Source of the DNA: Janthinobacterium sp. ROICE36
GTDB lineage: Bacteria; Pseudomonadota; Gammaproteobacteria; Burkholderiales; Burkholderiaceae_D
Direction of reading: 5' to 3'
Length of the DNA: 64,000 bases
NCBI RefSeq assembly: GCF_002869965.1
Contig: NZ_PEBS01000002.1
Location: forward strand, 1-64,000
The position numbers were made by a program, and so were the translations under genes. Under the pieces are notes generated by a model. The model worked only from the letters and a program-made list of their open reading frames with translations, was not told the origin of the DNA and did no database searches. Below are positions 27,375 to 36,134 of this stretch, piece after piece (the stretch's first letter is position 1; each line of letters opens with the position of its first letter).

Positions 27375-27694
27375 GGTGGCCTCACTTTCTAATGTATTGA
27401 ACGCACAGCGTCCGAGACAGGCAGGGACGGTGTGTGCGCTGAGCACGTTGGCGGCACATGGCCCTGCGGCTGGCGTACCCGGGGTACACCAGTCGAGGAT
27501 AGGCGCGCGCTGGCGCCGCGTCTGTTAGTTGGCGCACAGGACCGCCCCATCGCCGCAACGCAGCCTGCGCTGAGTTGCCAGCTTGGTTCGCTGGCGCACA
27601 GCGCATGTTGACGTGCTGGCGCAAGCTCTGCAGATGGACTGTCCGGCTCCCCGTCGGGGCGCTGCGTTGCAGGCCGACGTCTAGCTGAGGAAGC
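27375..27694. other. Divergent promoter region, gene-free
   Basis: 320 bp between the PRC-barrel gene and the DUF2254 gene. TGGCGCACAG recurs at 27530 and 27592; otherwise I see nothing I can name. Confidence 0.4.
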
Positions 27695-29020
27695 ATGAAA
27701 ACACTGCTGATGAAATACTGGGACCGCTTGCGTTCCAGTTTCTGGTTCGTGCCAGCGGCCATGGCCTGCCTGGCCGTGGCCCTGGCCATGTCTGCCGTCG
27801 CGCTCGACAAGGCCGCCGGTCAGCGCCTGGACTGGAGCTATTCCGGTGGCGCAGAAGGGGCCAGCCAGCTGCTGGGCACCGTGGCCGGTTCGATGATCGC
27901 CATCGCCGGCACCGTCTTCTCGCTGACGCTGGTGGCGCTGTCGCTCGCCTCGTCGCAGCTGGGCCCCCGACTGCTGCGCAACTTCATGCGCGACACCGCC
28001 AACCAGGTGGCGCTGGGTACCTTCGTTGCCACCTTCGTGTACTGCCTGTTCGTGCTGCGCACCATACGGCGCGCCGACGAAGTCGCTTTCGTGCCGCATC
28101 TGGCCGTGAGCATCGGCGTGCTGCTGGCCGTGATCAGCATCGGCGTGCTGATTTACTTCATCCATCACGTCTCGGTGTCTATCCAGGCCGACGAAGTCGT
28201 GGCAAGAGTAGGCAAGGAGCTCGACGACAGCATCGACAGACTGTTCCCCGCGCCCCTGGGGCAGCCCGCATCGATGGCAAGGGAAGCGACGGGCGCTGAA
28301 CACCTGCCCGCGACATTCGCGCGCGATGCACGTCCTGTGCCCGCCCTCGAAGATGGCTATCTCCAGCTGATCGACGCCGACACACTGATGGCGCTGGCCA
28401 GCGAGGAAGATATGCTGCTGCAACTCGAGCGCCGGCCTGGCCACTACCTCGTCAAAGGCCGCGCGATGGTGATGGTCTGGCCGGGGGAGCGCGTTACCGA
28501 CAGCCTGGTGGCAAGGATGAACGCCGCCTTCGTGCTGGGCAACCGGCGCACCGCCGGACAGGATATCGAGTTCTGCGTCCATCAACTGGTCGAGATCGCC
28601 GTGCGCGCCCTGTCCCCGGGCATCAACGACCCGTTCACGGCGATCGCCTGCGTGGACAGACTGGGGTCGGCCCTGTGCCGCCTGGCCCGGCGCGACATGC
28701 CGTCGAGCCACCGATACGACCCGGATGGGAAACTGCGCCTGCTAGTGCCGGTGCCCACGTTTGCAGGCACCGTGGACAGCGCTTTCAACCAGATACGGCA
28801 AAGCGCGCGCTCCAACCCGGCCGTGGCCATCCGCATGCTGGACGCCATCGCCCAGATCGCCGACCAGGTGCAGTCTGCACAAGATGCCGTTTGTCTGCAG
28901 CGCCAGGCAGACATGCTGATCAGGGGCGCGCGAGTAGCCGTGCCGGAAGCGGACGACCTGTCCGCCATCGAGGCGCGCTACACGCTGGCGACACTGGCAC
29001 TGCACGCGCAGCGCGCGTGA
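27695..29020 (+). CDS. DUF2254 family membrane protein
   Basis: 441 residues. Four membrane helices in the first ~165 residues (FWFVPAAMACLAVALAM, QLLGTVAGSMIAIAGTVFSLTLVALSLASSQ, VALGTFVATFVYCLFV, LAVSIGVLLAVISIGVLIYF), followed by a long cytosolic part. The GSMIAIAGTVFSLTLVALSLASSQLGPR stretch is the family hallmark. The family function is not known. An exact 13-base tandem duplication spans the stop codon (29018-29043), so both copies contain the TGA. Confidence 0.88.
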   Translation: MKTLLMKYWDRLRSSFWFVPAAMACLAVALAMSAVALDKAAGQRLDWSYSGGAEGASQLLGTVAGSMIAIAGTVFSLTLVALSLASSQLGPRLLRNFMRDTANQVALGTFVATFVYCLFVLRTIRRADEVAFVPHLAVSIGVLLAVISIGVLIYFIHHVSVSIQADEVVARVGKELDDSIDRLFPAPLGQPASMAREATGAEHLPATFARDARPVPALEDGYLQLIDADTLMALASEEDMLLQLERRPGHYLVKGRAMVMVWPGERVTDSLVARMNAAFVLGNRRTAGQDIEFCVHQLVEIAVRALSPGINDPFTAIACVDRLGSALCRLARRDMPSSHRYDPDGKLRLLVPVPTFAGTVDSAFNQIRQSARSNPAVAIRMLDAIAQIADQVQSAQDAVCLQRQADMLIRGARVAVPEADDLSAIEARYTLATLALHAQRA

Positions 29021-29187
29021 AGCGCGTACTTGAAGCGCGTACTGCGTCTTGCCTGCGACTGCGTGCGGCTGGCCGTCCCGCGAGGTCGCCACCGCACAGG
29101 AAACGCAGTTGCAGAGCCAGCCGGACACGCACAGGGCAGCAAGGCTCTGGCCGCGCAAGTGACGAGCGCGGCGAGAAAAGCCGGCGC

Positions 29188-29985
29188 TCAGTGCGTTCCA
29201 CCCTTGTCAGCGACGCCGCGCAGGCGGCGCCAGCCCTTGCGTCCCAGCGGGAACAGCAGCACGAAAGCGATCAGCCACGGCAGGATGTAAGCCATGGCCG
29301 TGATGGCGTTGGCCACACCTTGCGACAGGTTTTCCGTGAAATTGCCCAGCGCCCGCTTGACGGGCCGCCAGAACGATTGCTTGCCTTCGGCGCTGAGGGC
29401 CACGTTCAGCAAATCCGTATCGATGCGCTGCATCAGCAAGGCATTGGCCGCCGTCGCCTGCTCCAGCTCCACTTGCACGGTAGCGAGTTCCTTGGTCACT
29501 TTGATCAGGGCATCGACGTTCGCGCCCGAGCGCTTTTCCAGGTCCTGCAATTGCGCCTGGTATTGCTTGAGCATGTCCAGGCGTTTCTTGCTGTCGAGCA
29601 CGGGGCGCCCCAGGTCTTCCACCTTGGTGCCCTGGCTGGTGACGTCGCCGCCGGCCGCGACCAGCGCGACAAGCTTCTTGATGCCGGCCGGCTTGGCGCG
29701 CATGCTGATGCGCGCATGCACGTAACGGCCGCCGTCTATGCTCGAATCGAGCAGCAGACAGCCATTGTCCGTATCGGCCTTGCAGGCGGCGACCACTTTT
29801 TCATACAGGGGCCGCACTTGCGCCTCGTGCGTATCGACGCTGACATTGTGTTCATAGGCAAGAAACTCGCTGCCCTTTTCCTTGCCATCGAGACGCGCGG
29901 CACTGGACTGCCCGGCGCTCTCGCCCTTGCCGCCGCAACCGGCCAGCAGCAACAGGCCGAGCAAGCTGATATACACTTTTTTCAT
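29188..29985 (-). CDS. DUF4349 lipoprotein
   Basis: 265 residues from the ATG at 29985. The signal peptide ends in a lipobox (LLLLAGC), then a serine/glycine-rich linker, a DUF4349-like body with a coiled-coil segment (LDMLKQYQAQLQDLEKR to KELATVQVELEQA), and one C-terminal membrane helix (YILPWLIAFVLLFPLG) that ends in a basic tail. It is probably anchored at both ends of the periplasm. It starts 16 bp after the transglutaminase-like gene, so they form a pair. Function unknown. Confidence 0.8.
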   Translation of the reverse strand: MKKVYISLLGLLLLAGCGGKGESAGQSSAARLDGKEKGSEFLAYEHNVSVDTHEAQVRPLYEKVVAACKADTDNGCLLLDSSIDGGRYVHARISMRAKPAGIKKLVALVAAGGDVTSQGTKVEDLGRPVLDSKKRLDMLKQYQAQLQDLEKRSGANVDALIKVTKELATVQVELEQATAANALLMQRIDTDLLNVALSAEGKQSFWRPVKRALGNFTENLSQGVANAITAMAYILPWLIAFVLLFPLGRKGWRRLRGVADKGGTH

Positions 29986-30001
29986 GATTTCTTTCTTTAA
30001 A

Positions 30002-30613
30002 CTATTTTCTAACCGGCAACATTTCAATATCGGGCAAATGCGCGGCCACATCCTGCACCGTGGCATACGCGGTCAAGGACGCCACCACCTGCGGCAACGG
30101 TGCCGGCCAGATTTCCGGCAAATCGCGTTCCTCGGGCGCCAGCACGGGAAAAGCCAGTTGTTCCTGCGGTGGCGTGAAGGCGGCAGCGACGCCAGGCTTG
30201 TTGCCGCGCGCATCGATGCGATACCAGCCAAACTCTTGCAGGTACACGGCGTTCAAGCCATGCAGGCAAAACGGCGGCCCCGCTTCGCCCACGGTCAGGC
30301 GCTGGTAGCAAAGGCCGGCAGGAATGCCGTTGGCGCGCAGCAGCGCAGCCAGCAAATGGCTCTTCGCATAGCAATAGCCGGTGCCATGCTGCAAGACATC
30401 GGAAGCGCGGCAGGTCACGGGATTGCGCTGGTAGTCCCAGCTGTGGGCGATCTCGTCGCGCACGTAGGCAAAGCAGCGGGCCGCGATGGCGGCGTCGCCC
30501 ACCGCGCCTGCCGCCAGCTCGGCCGCCCGGGCGCGCACGGCCGGATGGTCGCTGTCTATGTAGGTGCTGCTGGCTAGATATATGGAAAAGTCGGGGGAAA
30601 AATCGGTGGACAT
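30002..30613 (-). CDS. Transglutaminase-like cysteine protease family protein
   Basis: 203 residues from the ATG at 30613. The Cys-His-Asp triad is in place: GTGYCYAKSHLL, LHGLNAVYLQ and WYRIDARG. The domain is the bacterial transglutaminase-like fold (often a peptidase or amide hydrolase). No signal peptide. It is followed by the DUF4349 lipoprotein gene. Confidence 0.85.
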   Translation of the reverse strand: MSTDFSPDFSIYLASSTYIDSDHPAVRARAAELAAGAVGDAAIAARCFAYVRDEIAHSWDYQRNPVTCRASDVLQHGTGYCYAKSHLLAALLRANGIPAGLCYQRLTVGEAGPPFCLHGLNAVYLQEFGWYRIDARGNKPGVAAAFTPPQEQLAFPVLAPEERDLPEIWPAPLPQVVASLTAYATVQDVAAHLPDIEMLPVRK

Positions 30614-30868
30614 GGCATCAAGGTCATGCAAAAAGATAATGCGCGATTCTAGTCGAAGCGGCCCGAAATCGAGCGTTACCTTGCGCAGGAACAAAGAAAA
30701 TGCATGCCTCAGGTCGGCTGGACGGGGGGCGGCGGCTTTGGCAGCGGCGCCGTAGCTGGTATCATGCGGGCAAACGCAGCCGGCCATATAGGCGCGGCAC
30801 ATGCACTACCTTGCGAAGCGGCCCCGCGCCGCCGACGCCACCCTACAGATCAGAGAAACGAGTTCCCT

Positions 30869-31447
30869 ATGCGCACTTCATCGTCCCACCCATCGTTCTG
30901 GCGCCGCATCCCGCTGGCCTTCGGCGCCTTCTTCAGTACCTTGTCGGACGCCGCCTATGCGGCCCGCGTGGAAAAACTGTCCCTGCCCGAGGTGGCGCCG
31001 GTGGCCCCTGCACCGGCACCAGCGCCCGTGCCGACGCCGGCCGCCGCCCCCGTCATCTTAAAAGAAGCCACACCGGACGCCGCCCTGCAACTGCTGGCGC
31101 TGCTGCAACGCGAAGCGCGCCTGATCGACTTCACCCAGGAAAACCTGGGCAGCCATGCCGATGCCGACATCGGCGCGGCTGCCCGCGTCGTGCATGAAGG
31201 CTGCGCCAAGGTCATGCGCGAATACTTCACCATCGACGCCGTGCGCCAGGAAGCCGAGGGCAGCCGCATCGTCCTGCAGGAAGGCTTTGACAGCGCCCAG
31301 GTACGCCTGACGGGCAACGTCGTCGGTTCCGCGCCGTTCACGGGCACCCTCAGCCACCGCGGCTGGCGCGCCTCCAGCGTGCGCCTGCCGAAACTCAGCG
31401 GGCAGCACGACGCTGCCATCCTGGCCCCGGCCGAGGTGGAACTGTGA
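30869..31447 (+). CDS. DUF2760 protein, first gene of an Hsp70 cluster
   Basis: 192 residues from the ATG at 30869. A short hydrophobic stretch and a proline/alanine linker (residues ~35-60) are followed by the DUF2760 core (QLLALLQREARLIDFTQENLG, ADIGAAARVVHEGCAKVM). The function is unknown. The stop overlaps the GTG start of the Hsp70 gene that follows (GTGA), which implies coupled translation. As far as I know DUF2760 is commonly found with Hsp70-like genes. Confidence 0.85.
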   Translation: MRTSSSHPSFWRRIPLAFGAFFSTLSDAAYAARVEKLSLPEVAPVAPAPAPAPVPTPAAAPVILKEATPDAALQLLALLQREARLIDFTQENLGSHADADIGAAARVVHEGCAKVMREYFTIDAVRQEAEGSRIVLQEGFDSAQVRLTGNVVGSAPFTGTLSHRGWRASSVRLPKLSGQHDAAILAPAEVEL

Positions 31448-33324
31448 GCGACGCGACGAACAACACCTCGAACACCCCGCGCTATGCCATCGGCATCGAC
31501 CTGGGCACCACCCACAGCGCCCTGTCGTATGTGAACCTGCTTGACAGCGATGGCGAAAAGTCCAGCCATGGCGTGCTGAAAGTGCCGCAGCTGTCGGCGC
31601 CGGGCAGCGTCGAAGATCTTTCATTGCTGCCGTCGTTCGTCTACCTGCCGCACGCCGATGAAGTGGCGGCGGGCGACCTGGCCCTGCCCTGGGTCACCGA
31701 GGAAGCCGAAGCGCCGTTTGTCGTTGGCGAAATGGCCCGCAGCCGTGGCGCCACCACGCCGATTCGTTTGGTCTCCAGCGCGAAAAGCTGGCTATGCCAC
31801 CCGGGCGTGGACCGCCGCGCGGCCATCCTGCCGAACGACGCGCCGGCCGAAGTGGCGCGCATTTCGCCCATCACGGCCGCCACGCGCTACCTGACGCACT
31901 TGCGCCAGGCCTGGGACAACGCCCACCCGCAAGCGCCGTTCGCGCAGCAGGAAATCACCGTGACGATTCCCGCCTCGTTCGATCCGGCCGCGCGCGAGCT
32001 GACGATGGAAGCGGCGCAGGCTGCCGGCTACACCTCGCTGACCCTGCTGGAAGAGCCGCAAGCGGCCCTGTACAGCTGGATACAGACCAGCGAAGGACGC
32101 TGGCGCAAGGAAGTCAAGCCGGGCGACATCATCCTGGTGGTCGACGTGGGCGGCGGCACCAGCGACTTTTCGCTGATCGCCGTGCTGGAACGCGACGGCG
32201 TGCTGGAACCGCACCGCGTGGCCGTCGGTGAACACATCCTGCTCGGTGGCGACAATATGGACCTGGCCCTGGCCTACCTGCTGGCCCGCAAGCTGGCCGC
32301 CAACGGCACCCAGCTCGACGCCTGGCAAATGCGCGCGCTCACTTACGGCTGCCGCAGCGCCAAGGAAAGCCTGCTGGCCGACAGCGGCATGGAAACGGCG
32401 CCCATCGTCGTGCCCAGCCGCGGTTCGAAACTGATCGGCGGCTCCATCCGCACGGAACTGACGCGCGCGGAAGTGTCCACCTTCATCCTCGACAGCTTCT
32501 TCCCGCAAGTGGAAGCGTCGAGCCGCCCTGCCGTGCGCACGCGCGCCGGCCTGACGCAACTGGGCTTGCCGTATGCGCAGGACGCGGCCATCACGCGCCA
32601 CCTGGCAGCCTTCCTGGGCCGGCAGGTGGCGGCGACCAGCGAACTGGAAGGCTTTGCGGGCCGCCAGGCGGATGGCGCCAGCTTCTTGCACCCGACGGCC
32701 GTGCTGTTCAACGGCGGCGTCTTCAAGTCGGACTTGCTGGTGCAGCGCATCATGGCCACCGTCAACGACTGGCTGTACCTGGAAGGCGCGGAACCGGCGC
32801 GCATGCTGGCCGGGGCCGACCTGGACTTGGCCGTGGCACGCGGCGCCGCCTACTACAGCTACGTGCGGCGCGGCCATGGCGTGCGCATCCGCGGCGGCAC
32901 GGCTAGTGCCTTCTATGTGGCCATCGAGTCTGCCATGCCCGCCATCCCCGGCATGGAACCGCCGATCCAGGCCCTGTGCGTGGCGCCGTTCGGCATGGAA
33001 GAAGGCAGCGAACTGGAACTGCCGGGCCAGCAATTCGGCCTGGTGGTGGGCGAGCCCGTGCACTTCCGCTTCTTCGCCTCGTCCACGCGGCGCAACGACC
33101 AGATCGGCGACCTGCTCGACTTCTGGGGCCCCGACGAATTGCAGGAGCTGAGCGAAATCCAGGCAACGCTGTCTGCCGAAGGCCGGTCGGCCGGCGACGT
33201 GGTGCAAGTCAAATTGCACGCGCGCGTGACGGAAGCGGGCACCCTGGAACTGCTGGCCGTCTCCCCTGACGGCGCCGAGCGCTGGAAAGTGGAATTCGAC
33301 GTGCGCGGCACGCCGCAGCAATAA
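31444..33324 (+). CDS. Hsp70 family protein (DnaK/YegD-like), first
   Basis: 626 residues starting at GTG 31444. ATPase domain hallmarks are all present: phosphate 1 GIDLGTTHSALSYV, phosphate 2 VVDVGGGTSDFSLIAV, and adenosine motif VLFNGGVFKS. The region after ~480 does not look like the classic DnaK peptide-binding domain and lacks the EEVD-like tail, so this is an atypical Hsp70. It is coupled to DUF2760 and is followed 2 bp later by a second Hsp70. Confidence 0.88.
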   Translation: MSDATNNTSNTPRYAIGIDLGTTHSALSYVNLLDSDGEKSSHGVLKVPQLSAPGSVEDLSLLPSFVYLPHADEVAAGDLALPWVTEEAEAPFVVGEMARSRGATTPIRLVSSAKSWLCHPGVDRRAAILPNDAPAEVARISPITAATRYLTHLRQAWDNAHPQAPFAQQEITVTIPASFDPAARELTMEAAQAAGYTSLTLLEEPQAALYSWIQTSEGRWRKEVKPGDIILVVDVGGGTSDFSLIAVLERDGVLEPHRVAVGEHILLGGDNMDLALAYLLARKLAANGTQLDAWQMRALTYGCRSAKESLLADSGMETAPIVVPSRGSKLIGGSIRTELTRAEVSTFILDSFFPQVEASSRPAVRTRAGLTQLGLPYAQDAAITRHLAAFLGRQVAATSELEGFAGRQADGASFLHPTAVLFNGGVFKSDLLVQRIMATVNDWLYLEGAEPARMLAGADLDLAVARGAAYYSYVRRGHGVRIRGGTASAFYVAIESAMPAIPGMEPPIQALCVAPFGMEEGSELELPGQQFGLVVGEPVHFRFFASSTRRNDQIGDLLDFWGPDELQELSEIQATLSAEGRSAGDVVQVKLHARVTEAGTLELLAVSPDGAERWKVEFDVRGTPQQ

Positions 33325-33326
33325 GC

Positions 33327-36104
33327 ATGCGCAGCGTTGTGGGCAAGCCGGCCTTCCTGGTCGGCATCGACCTGGGCACCACCAACACGGTGGTGGCGTA
33401 TGCGGCGGCTGGCGATGCGCAGGCAGGTATCAAGCTGTTCGCCATCGAGCAGCTGCTCGCTCCCGGCGAAGTGGGCGCACGCCCCTTGCTGCCTTCCTTG
33501 CGCTACCACCGCGCTGCCGGCGAACTGGCGGCGGGCGATTTGCAGCTGCCATGGCCACAAGTCGAGACGGCGGGAGAAGAACAGCCGGTGCTGGGCGCCC
33601 TGGCGCGCCAGCTCGGCGCGCAAGTGCCGGGCCGCCTCGTTTCCAGCGCGAAGAGCTGGCTGTCGCACGCGAACGTGGACCGCCAGGCGCCCATCCTGCC
33701 CTGGGGCGCAGACGCCAACGTGGCCAAGGTGTCGCCCGTGGCGGCCAGCGCCAGCTATCTCGCTTATGTACGCGCCGCGTGGAATCACCGCTTTCCCGAC
33801 GCGCCCCTGGAAGCCCAGGAACTGGTGCTGACCATCCCCGCCTCGTTCGACGAGGGTGCGCGCGCACTCACCCTGGAAGCGGCCCGCATGGCGGGCTTGC
33901 CCACGCTACGATTGGTGGAAGAACCGCAGGCGGCCTTTTATGATTATCTGCAGCGCCGGCGCGAAACGCTGCGCCTTGACCTGGCGCAAACGCGCCGCAT
34001 CCTGGTCTGCGACGTGGGCGGCGGCACCACCGATTTCAGCCTGATCGACGTCGCCTTCGATGACGATGGCCAACCGCAGCTCACGCGCAGCAGCGTGGGC
34101 AACCATCTGATCCTCGGCGGCGACAATATGGACCTGGCGTTGGCCCACTTGGTGGAAACGCGCATGGCGGCAGGCGTCGAGGGCGGCATGAAGCTATCCG
34201 CCGCGCGCCTGTCCCAGCTGATGGAGCGCTGCCGCGCCGCCAAGGAATTGCTGCTTTCCAGCGATGCACCCGACAAGGCCAGCGTCACCCTGCTGGGCGC
34301 CGGCTCGCGCCTGATAGGCGCCAGCCGTTCCGCCGACATCACGCGCGAGGAAGTGGCGGCCATGGTGGTCGACGGCTTCTTCCCAAAAGTGGAACTCAGC
34401 GAGGTGGCCAGGAAGGGCCGCGCCGGCATCGTCGAATTCGGCCTGCCCTACGCGCAGGACGCGGCCATCACGCGCCACCTTGCCAGTTTCCTGCAGCAGC
34501 ATGAAGGGGCACTGCCCGACACCCTGCTGCTGAATGGCGGCGTGTTCCGCGCCGACGCGCTGGCGCGCCGCCTGGCCGATACGCTGGCGCACTGGCGCGG
34601 CGCGCCGCTCACCATTCTGCACAACGACAATCCCGACGTGGCCGTGGCGCGTGGCGCCGTGGCCTACGCGCTGGCGCGGCGTGGCCAGGCGCCGCGCATC
34701 GGTGGTGGCTCTGCGCGCAGCTACTTCCTCGTGCTGGGCGAGGCGGGCAAGGAGCACCGCGCTGTCTGCATCCTGCCCCGTGGCAGTGCCAGCGGCGAAG
34801 AAATCCGCCTGAGGCAGCGCCTGTTCGCCCTGCGCCTGGGCCGGCCCGTGCGCTTTCACTTGGCGTCCTCGATCGCGGAAACGGGCACGCCACCCAAGCT
34901 GGGCGACATCGTCGACCTGGACGCTGGCGAGTATCTGCGCCTGCCGCCGCTGGCCAGCGTGCTGCACGATAAACACGATGCCAATGACAAGCGCGAAATC
35001 ACCGTGCAGCTGGCCACCGTGATGACGGAATTAGGCACCCTGGAAGTGCATTGCGTGGCCGAAGCCGATGCCGGCCAGCGCTGGCTGCTGGAATTCCAGC
35101 TGCGTGGCGAAGAAGAAGCACACGCCGACACGTCCAGCGTGTCGCCACGCGTCAAAGACGCCATCGAGAAGATCGAGCGCATCTTCGGCGGCAAGGCGCA
35201 AAAGGTCGACACCAAAGAAGTGCGCCAGCTGCGCCAGCACCTGGAACGGGGGCTGGGCGGACGCGAAAGCTGGGATACGCCGCTGTTGCGCCAGCTGTTC
35301 GACGCCCTCCTGCTGCGCGCCCGTGGCCGGCGCCGCTCCGCCGAGCATGAGCGGGTCTGGCTGAACCTGGCCGGCTACTGTTTGCGGCCCGGCTACGGCG
35401 ATGCGCTCGATCCATGGCGCATCGAACAGCTATGGGCCCTGTTCGACACGGGCGTGCAGCATCACAAGGATAACCAGGTGTGCGCCGAATGGTGGACGCT
35501 GTGGCGCAGGGTGGCCGGCGGCTTGAGCACGCAGCAGCAACTGCGCCTGCTCGACGACTTCGCCTTCAATCTGCAAGCCGATGCGGTCCAACGCGGCAGC
35601 CGCCCTATCACCCTGATCAACGGCAGCGACGACGACATGCTGCGCCTGGGCGCGTCGCTCGAGCGCATCCCCGGCGCCTACAAGGCGGAAGTGGGCGCCT
35701 GGCTGATCAAGCGTCTGCAGAAGGCTGATAAAAAGGGCGAAGCGGCGGATACGAATACCCTGTGGGCGCTGGCCAGAGTCGGCGCCCGCCAGCCCTTCCA
35801 CGGCAGCGCGCACGAAGTGGTCGACAGCGCCAGCGTGGCAGAATGGCTGCACCTGCTGCTGGCGCTGGACTGGAAAAAGACCGAGCCGGCCGCCTTCGCC
35901 GCCGCCCACCTGGCGCGCATGACGGGCGACCGCTCGCGCGACATCGCCGATGAGCTACGGGCCACCATCCTGGCGCGCCTGAAAGCCGTCGGCGTCCCGC
36001 CCCTGTGGCAGGCGATGGTCAGCGAAGTCACGCAGCTGGACGAAACAGCTACCCGGCGTATGCTGGGCGAGGCACTGCCGCCGGGATTGAAACTGATAGT
36101 CTGA
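33327..36104 (+). CDS. Hsp70 family protein with long C-terminal extension, second
   Basis: 925 residues, far longer than DnaK (~640). Residues 1-480 are the Hsp70 ATPase domain (GIDLGTTNTVVAYA, VCDVGGGTTDFSLID, LLLNGGVFRAD). Residues ~600-925 are a mostly helical extension with many charged residues (VKDAIEKIERIFGGKAQK, then a Trp/Leu-rich helical repeat region), probably the DUF3731 type that I recall at the end of some Hsp70 proteins. The pair of paralogues after DUF2760 suggests a dedicated chaperone machine, client unknown. Confidence 0.85.
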   Translation: MRSVVGKPAFLVGIDLGTTNTVVAYAAAGDAQAGIKLFAIEQLLAPGEVGARPLLPSLRYHRAAGELAAGDLQLPWPQVETAGEEQPVLGALARQLGAQVPGRLVSSAKSWLSHANVDRQAPILPWGADANVAKVSPVAASASYLAYVRAAWNHRFPDAPLEAQELVLTIPASFDEGARALTLEAARMAGLPTLRLVEEPQAAFYDYLQRRRETLRLDLAQTRRILVCDVGGGTTDFSLIDVAFDDDGQPQLTRSSVGNHLILGGDNMDLALAHLVETRMAAGVEGGMKLSAARLSQLMERCRAAKELLLSSDAPDKASVTLLGAGSRLIGASRSADITREEVAAMVVDGFFPKVELSEVARKGRAGIVEFGLPYAQDAAITRHLASFLQQHEGALPDTLLLNGGVFRADALARRLADTLAHWRGAPLTILHNDNPDVAVARGAVAYALARRGQAPRIGGGSARSYFLVLGEAGKEHRAVCILPRGSASGEEIRLRQRLFALRLGRPVRFHLASSIAETGTPPKLGDIVDLDAGEYLRLPPLASVLHDKHDANDKREITVQLATVMTELGTLEVHCVAEADAGQRWLLEFQLRGEEEAHADTSSVSPRVKDAIEKIERIFGGKAQKVDTKEVRQLRQHLERGLGGRESWDTPLLRQLFDALLLRARGRRRSAEHERVWLNLAGYCLRPGYGDALDPWRIEQLWALFDTGVQHHKDNQVCAEWWTLWRRVAGGLSTQQQLRLLDDFAFNLQADAVQRGSRPITLINGSDDDMLRLGASLERIPGAYKAEVGAWLIKRLQKADKKGEAADTNTLWALARVGARQPFHGSAHEVVDSASVAEWLHLLLALDWKKTEPAAFAAAHLARMTGDRSRDIADELRATILARLKAVGVPPLWQAMVSEVTQLDETATRRMLGEALPPGLKLIV

Positions 36105-36134
36105 TCGGCTTCAAACGCAACCCGTCCTCCAGCC

